Shown: in pieces, positions 15,120-19,899 of the stretch
How the letters are laid out: each line of letters begins with the position of its first letter
Numbering within the stretch: the stretch's first letter is position 1
Source: Methylophilaceae bacterium
GTDB lineage: Bacteria > Pseudomonadota > Gammaproteobacteria > Burkholderiales > Methylophilaceae
Direction of reading: 5' to 3'
DNA length: 19,899 bases
NCBI GenBank assembly: GCA_006844635.1
Contig: SPJO01000160.1
Span: 1 to 19,899 of the forward strand
The notes under the pieces: generated by a model
The model's input: the letters and a program-made list of their open reading frames with translations, nothing else
Databases searched by the model: none
Told to the model about the DNA's origin: nothing
Position numbers and translations under genes: made by a program

Positions 15120-15575
15120 ATGCTCAATAAAACTGTCACTGACTTCGAACTCCCCGCGACTAGCGACCTAACTTTTAAATTATCAGATTACCTTGGTAAA
15201 AACGTCATCATTTATTTTTACCCAAAAGATTCAACGCCTGGCTGTACAACACAGGGCACTCAATTCCGTGATTTCTATCATGAGTTTCAGGCGACAGATA
15301 CAGAGATTTTTGGCATTTCTCGTGACAGTTTAAAGTCCCACGAAAACTTCAAAGCTAAGTTCAGCTTCCCATTTGAATTGCTGTCTGACACTGAAGAACT
15401 CGCATGCAATCTGTTTGACGTCATTAAAATGAAAAATATGTATGGTAAACAGGTACGTGGCATTGAACGTAGCACTTTTATCATTGATAAAAAAGGTGTA
15501 CTTATTCATGAATGGCGTAAAGTCAGAGTCAAAGGGCATGTAGAAGAAGTGCTCACATTTATGAAAACACTTTAA
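15120..15575 (+). CDS. bcp: Bcp/PrxQ-type peroxiredoxin
   Basis: This 151-residue cytoplasmic thiol peroxidase reduces hydrogen peroxide and organic hydroperoxides with thioredoxin. The peroxidatic cysteine is C42 in YPKDSTPGCTTQGTQFRDF. The resolving cysteine found five residues later in E. coli Bcp is replaced by T47. C96 (EELACNLF) is the only other cysteine and lies where some PrxQ proteins keep their resolving residue. The ATG at 15120 has AGGA upstream. The 84-base gap before it holds an AT-rich imperfect inverted repeat (15057-15063 with 15078-15084) followed by Ts, which may weakly terminate the upstream unit. phoH follows after 28 bases. Confidence 0.93.
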   Translation: MLNKTVTDFELPATSDLTFKLSDYLGKNVIIYFYPKDSTPGCTTQGTQFRDFYHEFQATDTEIFGISRDSLKSHENFKAKFSFPFELLSDTEELACNLFDVIKMKNMYGKQVRGIERSTFIIDKKGVLIHEWRKVRVKGHVEEVLTFMKTL

Positions 15576-15603
15576 CCATTTCACCAATATTTAAAGAAAC
15601 ATA

Positions 15604-17001
15604 ATGACAACAAAGACATCTGCGCAAGCAAAACTATTCGTACTAGACACCAACGTATTAATGCACGACCCATCCTCACTATTCAGATTTGAGGAACATG
15701 ATATCCACCTCCCAATGGTGACATTAGAAGAACTAGACAATAATAAGAAAGGGTTAACGGAAGTTGCCCGCAACGCCAGACAAGCTAGCCGCTATTTAGA
15801 GGAAATTGTCGGCAAGGATTTAAATGACCTCGCGCTCGGCTGCCCGCTGGCGATACAAGGCAACAAACATGTCACTGGTCGTTTATTTTTACAAACCAAC
15901 CATGTCGACACAGAGCTACCAGGCTTATCAGGCAGCAAAGCTGACAATCAAATTATCAGTGTTGTGCTAAACCTACAAGAAAACCAACCAGATCGGCATG
16001 TGGTTTTAGTCAGCAAGGATATTAATATCCGTATTAAAGCCCGCGCAATGGGCTTAGCTGCTGAAGACTACCACAATGACAAAGTCTTAGAAGATAGCGA
16101 CCTTCTCTACACAGGTGTCCGGAATTTGCCTGAAGATTTCTGGGAAAACCACAGCAAAGATATGGACTCCTGGCAAGAATCAGGCAGTATGTTTTACCGA
16201 ATTACGGGTCCATTGGTGAAATCACTGCTGATTAATGAATTTGTTTACTATGAGTACGAAAAGCCTTTCCATGCCATTGTCAGAAAAATCGAAGATAACA
16301 GTGCTGTGTTAGAAGTGGTACAAGATCATGGCAATCCGAAACACAATGTTTGGGGCATTACTGCACGTAACCGTGAACAAAATTTCGCTTTGAATTTATT
16401 GATGGATCCAGAAGTCGATTTCGTCACCTTACTTGGTCAAGCAGGCACCGGTAAAACACTACTCACATTAGCAGCTGCACTCACACAAACACTCGATAAA
16501 AAAACCTATAATGAAATCATCATGACACGTGTCACGGTTTCTGTTGGTGAAGACATTGGCTTCCTACCTGGCACAGAAGAAGAGAAAATGGCGCCTTGGA
16601 TGGGGGCCTTAGAAGATAACCTAGACGTACTAAATAAGACGGATGAAGAAGCTGGCGAATGGGGTCGCGCTGCTACCCAAGATTTAATTCGCACACGAAT
16701 TAAAGTCAAATCACTCAACTTTATGCGAGGCCGTACCTTCCTCAATAAATTTTTAATTATTGATGAAGCGCAGAACCTGACACCCAAACAAATGAAGACC
16801 TTGATTACACGTGCAGGGCCCGGAACTAAAGTCGTTTGCTTGGGCAACATCTCACAAATAGATACCCCTTATCTCACAGAAGGTAGCTCTGGCCTCACCT
16901 ACGTCGTAGACCGCTTTAAAAACTGGTCACACAATGGTCATATGACACTCGTCCGTGGTGAACGCTCTCGCTTAGCTGACTTTGCTGCAGAAATCCTTTA
17001 A
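15604..17001 (+). CDS. phoH: PIN-PhoH family protein (PhoH2/YlaK type)
   Basis: A 465-residue two-domain protein. The N-terminal PIN nuclease domain (about 10-150) keeps its acidic residues: D15 in LDTNVLMHD, E42/E43 in TLEELD, D114 in SKADNQ and D139 in VSKDINIR. The C-terminal PhoH ATPase has Walker A GQAGTGKT (278-285) and Walker B IIDEAQN (385-391), plus LTPKQMKTLITRAG and GNISQIDTPYL. PhoH2 proteins in mycobacteria combine RNA helicase and RNase activity, so a role in RNA unwinding and cleavage is likely but not shown here. It sits 28 bases after bcp and is probably co-transcribed with it. The ribosome-binding site is weak. Confidence 0.93.
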   Translation: MTTKTSAQAKLFVLDTNVLMHDPSSLFRFEEHDIHLPMVTLEELDNNKKGLTEVARNARQASRYLEEIVGKDLNDLALGCPLAIQGNKHVTGRLFLQTNHVDTELPGLSGSKADNQIISVVLNLQENQPDRHVVLVSKDINIRIKARAMGLAAEDYHNDKVLEDSDLLYTGVRNLPEDFWENHSKDMDSWQESGSMFYRITGPLVKSLLINEFVYYEYEKPFHAIVRKIEDNSAVLEVVQDHGNPKHNVWGITARNREQNFALNLLMDPEVDFVTLLGQAGTGKTLLTLAAALTQTLDKKTYNEIIMTRVTVSVGEDIGFLPGTEEEKMAPWMGALEDNLDVLNKTDEEAGEWGRAATQDLIRTRIKVKSLNFMRGRTFLNKFLIIDEAQNLTPKQMKTLITRAGPGTKVVCLGNISQIDTPYLTEGSSGLTYVVDRFKNWSHNGHMTLVRGERSRLADFAAEIL

Positions 17002-17057
17002 GTGCACCTGACAATCACAATGCATTGCCGTTTTAACGAAAGCGAATAGAGTACCTT

Positions 17058-18227
17058 ATGGCTTCTAAGTTTTACATCATTCTGATTGCGCAGTTCCTCT
17101 CAGCGCTAGCGGACAATGCTTTATTATTCGCTGCCATTGCACTGCTCGCTTCGATTAATGCACCAGAGTGGCATACGCCGCTATTGCAACAATTCTTTGT
17201 GATTTCTTATATTGTCCTAGCACCCTTTGTCGGCTCTATTGCAGATGCCTTTCCAAAAGGTAGTGTTATGTTTTTCTCAAACTTAGTTAAAGTCGCTGGT
17301 TGCGCTGCCATGATCCTCGGCATGCCGCCACTATATGCTTATGGCATTGTTGGTATCGGTGCAGCTGCGTACTCACCTGCTAAATACGGCATATTGACAG
17401 AGTACCTACCAAGCCATTTATTAGTCAAAGCTAATGGCTGGATGGAAGGCTCTACAGTTGCTGCTATCATTTTCGGCGCGATCTTGGGCGGTATGTTGGC
17501 CAACAACAATTTACAGGCGGCGATGTGGATTATTGGCGGGCTTTATTTAGCTGCAGCCGTATTCAATTACTTTATTCCTAAACTACCTATTGACCATAAA
17601 TTAGAGAAGAAAACGCTGCCATTCATCCTCAAAGATTTCTGGCATGCCTTTGTGACACTTTGGAAAGACCCCTTAGGGCAAGTTTCATTAGCAGTAACAA
17701 CCTTATTCTGGGGCGCAGGCGCCACCTTACGCTTAGTTGTTCTGGCATGGGCCGCAGTCACACTCAACTTTGATATTGAACAATCTACACAATTGATTGC
17801 AACCGTCGCTGTGGGTATCGCCGTTGGCTCAATCGTGGCTTCGCGTTACATTACACTAGAACGTTCTGTCCGCGTATTACCAGCCGGCATTGTCATGGGA
17901 GTGCTTGTAATTGCCATGGTGTTTGTAACACATTGGACAATGGCTGCGGGCTTACTATTTATTATTGGCGCATTAAGTGGCTTCTTCGTTGTACCACTCA
18001 ATGCTTTATTACAGCACAGAGGCCATCACTTGATTGGTGCTGGGCACTCCATCGCCGTGCAAAACTTTAACGAGCATATCGGCATTTTAGTCATGCTTGG
18101 GCTTTACTTGCTGATGGTCAAAGCAGATATCCATATCAACACCATTACCGCTGTGTTTGGCATCTTTATTATCATCAGCATGTCCATTATCAACCGCGTC
18201 TATCGTCACGTAAAAGTGGTTGATTAA
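17058..18227 (+). CDS. lplT: Lysophospholipid transporter LplT (MFS)
   Basis: A 389-residue major facilitator protein with about twelve membrane segments, closely resembling E. coli LplT in several stretches: AQFLSALADNALLFA (11-25), APFVGSIADAFPKGSVM, GAAAYSPAKYGIL, LFWGAGATLRLVV, and FFVVPLNALLQHRGHH. LplT flips lysophosphatidylethanolamine and related lysolipids from the outer to the inner leaflet of the inner membrane for re-acylation. In enterobacteria it is paired with the acyltransferase Aas; no aas is adjacent here. The gene starts 56 bases after phoH, may be co-transcribed with it, and ends 26 bases from the convergent ndh. Confidence 0.93.
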   Translation: MASKFYIILIAQFLSALADNALLFAAIALLASINAPEWHTPLLQQFFVISYIVLAPFVGSIADAFPKGSVMFFSNLVKVAGCAAMILGMPPLYAYGIVGIGAAAYSPAKYGILTEYLPSHLLVKANGWMEGSTVAAIIFGAILGGMLANNNLQAAMWIIGGLYLAAAVFNYFIPKLPIDHKLEKKTLPFILKDFWHAFVTLWKDPLGQVSLAVTTLFWGAGATLRLVVLAWAAVTLNFDIEQSTQLIATVAVGIAVGSIVASRYITLERSVRVLPAGIVMGVLVIAMVFVTHWTMAAGLLFIIGALSGFFVVPLNALLQHRGHHLIGAGHSIAVQNFNEHIGILVMLGLYLLMVKADIHINTITAVFGIFIIISMSIINRVYRHVKVVD

Positions 18228-18253
18228 TCACACCAACAACGTGCCGTACGGTA

Positions 18254-19576
18254 TTAATGTAGCTTAACTTGCGGCTCTGTTCTTCTAGAGATTAAACGAC
18301 CGATTGACTGCAAGAATACGGAGAAAAAACCATGCAGCGCAATCAAATGCATCTTATACAATGAGCGGTACATAATCCGAGCAAACAAACCCTCAATATA
18401 CATTGACCCACCTGACAGTGCGCCCATTAAGCTACCCACTGTTGAGTAACGTCCTAAGTTCACTAATGAACCATAATCACGGTACTTATATGTCGGCAAC
18501 TTCTCTTTACCCGCAACACGGCATTTCAAGCTTTTAAAGAGCATTGATGCTTGCTGATGCGCCGCTTGCGCGCGTGGCGGCACATTCCCCGAATGACCAA
18601 TCCACTCACAAGCAGCACAATCGCCAAAAGCGAATATATTCTCATCTTGCGTTGTCTGTAGTGTTTGCTCAACAACTAATTGATTAATGCTATTGGTTTC
18701 TAGGCCATCAATATTTTTCAGGAAATCTGGCGCTTTAATCCCTGCCGCCCAAACCACCAATGCTGATGGAATAAAACGCCCACTATGCGTATGAATGCCT
18801 TTTTTTGTTACTTCAGTCACTCGCTCACCCGTATTAATAGTGACGCCCAACTTTCTCAGCTCCGTATCGACAGATGCAGACAGCTTAGCAGGCAATGCGG
18901 GTAACAATCGCTCGCTGGCCTCAACAATAGAAATTTTCACATCATGCTCAGCATCAATATTGTCTAAGCCATATGCCGCCAACTCTCTCGTCGTATTATG
19001 TAATTCCGCTGCTAACTCCACCCCTGTCGCACCTGCACCAACAATCGCTACTTCAAGCTGACCCTCTTCAATTGGGGTTGTCTGCGTCTGCGCTCTTAAC
19101 AGTGCGTTATGTAGTTGCCGATGGAAACGTTCCGCTTGCGCTTGTGTGTCTAAAGCAATGGTGTACTCTTTTGCACCTTTTACGCCGAAATCATTCGTCG
19201 TGCTACCAATCGCAATCACCAACGTATCATATTCGAACGTTCTGCTTGCAATAACTTCATCACCATTCTCATCGACATACGGCGCCAAAGACACTTGCTT
19301 CTTCGCACGATCCAAACCATCCATACGGCCCAATCGAAAGCGAAAGTGATGCCAATGTGCTTGCGCAAGGTAATCAAGTTCGTGTCGATCAGGGTCCATG
19401 CTACCTGCTGCTATTTCATGTAATAGCGGCTTCCAAACATGCGTTCTGCTGCTATCAATCAGTGTAATTTCGGCCTTCTGCTTCTTACCTAATGAGTCAC
19501 CTAAGCGTGTTGCTAACTCTAAACCGCCAGCACCACCACCAACGATCACAATGTGATGTAGTTTTTTATCTGTCAT
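18254..19576 (-). CDS. ndh: Type II NADH:quinone oxidoreductase
   Basis: This 440-residue peripheral membrane flavoprotein passes electrons from NADH to quinone without pumping protons. It has the N-terminal FAD motif HIVIVGGGAGGLELATRLG (8-26), a second nucleotide fold IVGAGATGVELAAEL (178-192), VVWAAGIKAPDFL (274-286) and FAFGDCAAC (316-323), and an amphipathic C-terminus with basic residues likely to bind the membrane. The ATG at 19576 is chosen because the family begins just before the FAD fold and AGGCGG is upstream. A longer in-frame reading from TTG at 19606 would start inside the terminator of the preceding gene. It gives a route for formate-derived NADH into respiration. Confidence 0.93.
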   Translation of the reverse strand: MTDKKLHHIVIVGGGAGGLELATRLGDSLGKKQKAEITLIDSSRTHVWKPLLHEIAAGSMDPDRHELDYLAQAHWHHFRFRLGRMDGLDRAKKQVSLAPYVDENGDEVIASRTFEYDTLVIAIGSTTNDFGVKGAKEYTIALDTQAQAERFHRQLHNALLRAQTQTTPIEEGQLEVAIVGAGATGVELAAELHNTTRELAAYGLDNIDAEHDVKISIVEASERLLPALPAKLSASVDTELRKLGVTINTGERVTEVTKKGIHTHSGRFIPSALVVWAAGIKAPDFLKNIDGLETNSINQLVVEQTLQTTQDENIFAFGDCAACEWIGHSGNVPPRAQAAHQQASMLFKSLKCRVAGKEKLPTYKYRDYGSLVNLGRYSTVGSLMGALSGGSMYIEGLFARIMYRSLYKMHLIALHGFFSVFLQSIGRLISRRTEPQVKLH

Positions 19577-19583
19577 ACCGCCT

Positions 19584-19589
19584 ATTATA
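19584..19589 (-). promoter_or_regulatory. Perfect -10 box just upstream of ndh
   Basis: TATAAT on the minus strand ends 7 bases before the ndh ATG, so a start of transcription at the usual distance would fall at or next to the ATG itself. The only -35-like sequence at normal spacing lies in the T-run of the upstream terminator and is poor. The match could therefore be real with a leaderless mRNA, or fortuitous. Confidence 0.35.
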
Positions 19590-19604
19590 CCGTGAACATG
19601 TAAC

Positions 19605-19641
19605 AAAAAAACGCGCTTACCAACAGTTGTTAATAAGCGCG
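19605..19641 (-). terminator. Rho-independent terminator after the cytochrome c gene
   Basis: On the minus strand CGCGCTTA (19641-19634) pairs perfectly with TAAGCGCG (19619-19612). The loop contains a further small AACA/TGTT pairing, and seven Ts follow (19611-19605). It lies 39 bases beyond the stop codon of the cytochrome gene and directly before ndh, so it separates the two transcripts. Weaker T-richness on the other side (19647-19650) could also give some plus-strand activity. Confidence 0.9.
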
Positions 19642-19679
19642 CTATCTTTTAACCTTGCAGTTAAATAATGAAGTTTATC

Positions 19680-19899
19680 TTACTCCATCCAAGCCTTAGG
19701 GCCCTCTCCTGCATATTCAGCACGAATATAAGCAATGGTTTGTAAGATATCATCTGTTGATAAACCACCACCAGTATGGCCTTCTAGTTGCTTATGCCAA
19801 ATAAACATAGGACCATATAAGCCACCAGTATTACCTGCAGTACCGCCAGCAATAGTTTCAAACATACCTTTGTCGGTCGAGTTTTGCGGGTATACCCAG
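19680..19899 (-). CDS. xoxG: Cytochrome c, C-terminal fragment (methanol dehydrogenase-associated, XoxG/MxaG-like)
   Basis: The reading frame is open from the window edge to the TAA at 19680-19682, giving the last 72 residues. The sequence runs WVYPQNSTDKGMFETIAGGTAGNTGGLYGPMF, then STDDILQTIAYIRAEYAGEGPKAWME. The pattern GMFETIxxG ... LSTDDILQTIAYIRAEY is that of the final helix region of class I cytochromes c that accept electrons from PQQ methanol dehydrogenases, and M in GPMF could be the haem iron ligand. The CxxCH haem site lies outside the window, so the haem type is not seen directly. Such proteins are periplasmic. Cytochrome c is likely; the assignment to XoxG in place of MxaG or another cytochrome is tentative. 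Confidence 0.6.
   Translation of the reverse strand, partial: WVYPQNSTDKGMFETIAGGTAGNTGGLYGPMFIWHKQLEGHTGGGLSTDDILQTIAYIRAEYAGEGPKAWME

Noticed and set aside
18244..18251. CCGTACGG palindrome between lplT and ndh
   Set aside because: A self-complementary 8-mer without loop or T-run; it cannot act as a terminator hairpin and such sites occur by chance.
1..19899. CRISPR arrays, tRNA or rRNA genes, insertion sequences, toxin-antitoxin pairs or phage genes
   Set aside because: No regularly spaced repeats, cloverleaf genes, transposases or integrases were found; the window is compact housekeeping and C1-metabolism sequence. The PIN domain at 15604 is part of a PhoH protein, not a VapC-like toxin with an antitoxin.

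Overview
The window looks like a chromosomal segment of a betaproteobacterial methylotroph, most likely Methylophilales (Methylotenera/Methylophilus-like). This is an inference from gene content: a complete NAD-linked molybdenum formate dehydrogenase operon (fds), the genes that finish its cofactor, and at the right edge a cytochrome c that resembles those accepting electrons from methanol dehydrogenase. Base composition is moderate and even, and no mobile elements, CRISPR arrays, tRNAs or rRNAs are visible. Coding density is high. No gap without a gene reaches 300 bases; the largest are 577-749, 215-333 and 9187-9304.

Layout. (1) 1-618: the 3' end of rho, a spacer rich in inverted repeats, the zinc-independent ribosomal protein L31 gene rpmE2, and a strong terminator. 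(2) 750-2414: a large integral membrane protein related to GT39/ArnT glycosyltransferases, whose 3' end overlaps the convergent gene that follows. (3) 9186 down to 2392, minus strand: fdsG-fdsB-fdsA-fdhD(fdsC)-fdsD and a TauE/SafE permease, tightly packed or overlapping and probably one transcript. (4) 9305-12715, plus strand: moaA-mobA-mobB-moeA, divergent from fds. (5) 12802-15035: a tonB-type energy transducer and an orphan HAMP histidine kinase, 2 bases apart. (6) 15120-18227: a Bcp/PrxQ peroxiredoxin, a PIN-PhoH ATPase, and an LplT-type lysophospholipid flippase. (7) 19576 down to 18254: a type II NADH dehydrogenase. (8) 19680-19899: the 3' end of the cytochrome c gene, with a strong terminator after it.

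How it fits together. Formate, the last C1 intermediate, is oxidised to CO2 by FdsGBA, giving NADH. FdsA needs a sulfurated bis-MGD molybdenum cofactor. MoaA starts molybdopterin synthesis, MoeA inserts molybdate, MobA (with MobB) adds GMP, and FdhD adds the sulfido ligand. All of these lie beside or inside the fds operon, and the two divergent units appear to share one 118-base control region with overlapping -35 boxes. Ndh can pass the NADH to the quinone pool. The cytochrome at the right edge would carry electrons from methanol oxidation.

I see no clear new system such as a defence island or secondary-metabolite cluster. The points most worth a second look are the shared fds/moaA promoter region, the unusual moaA start, the structured rho-rpmE2 spacer, the permease inside the fds operon, and the tonB-histidine kinase pair without a response regulator.
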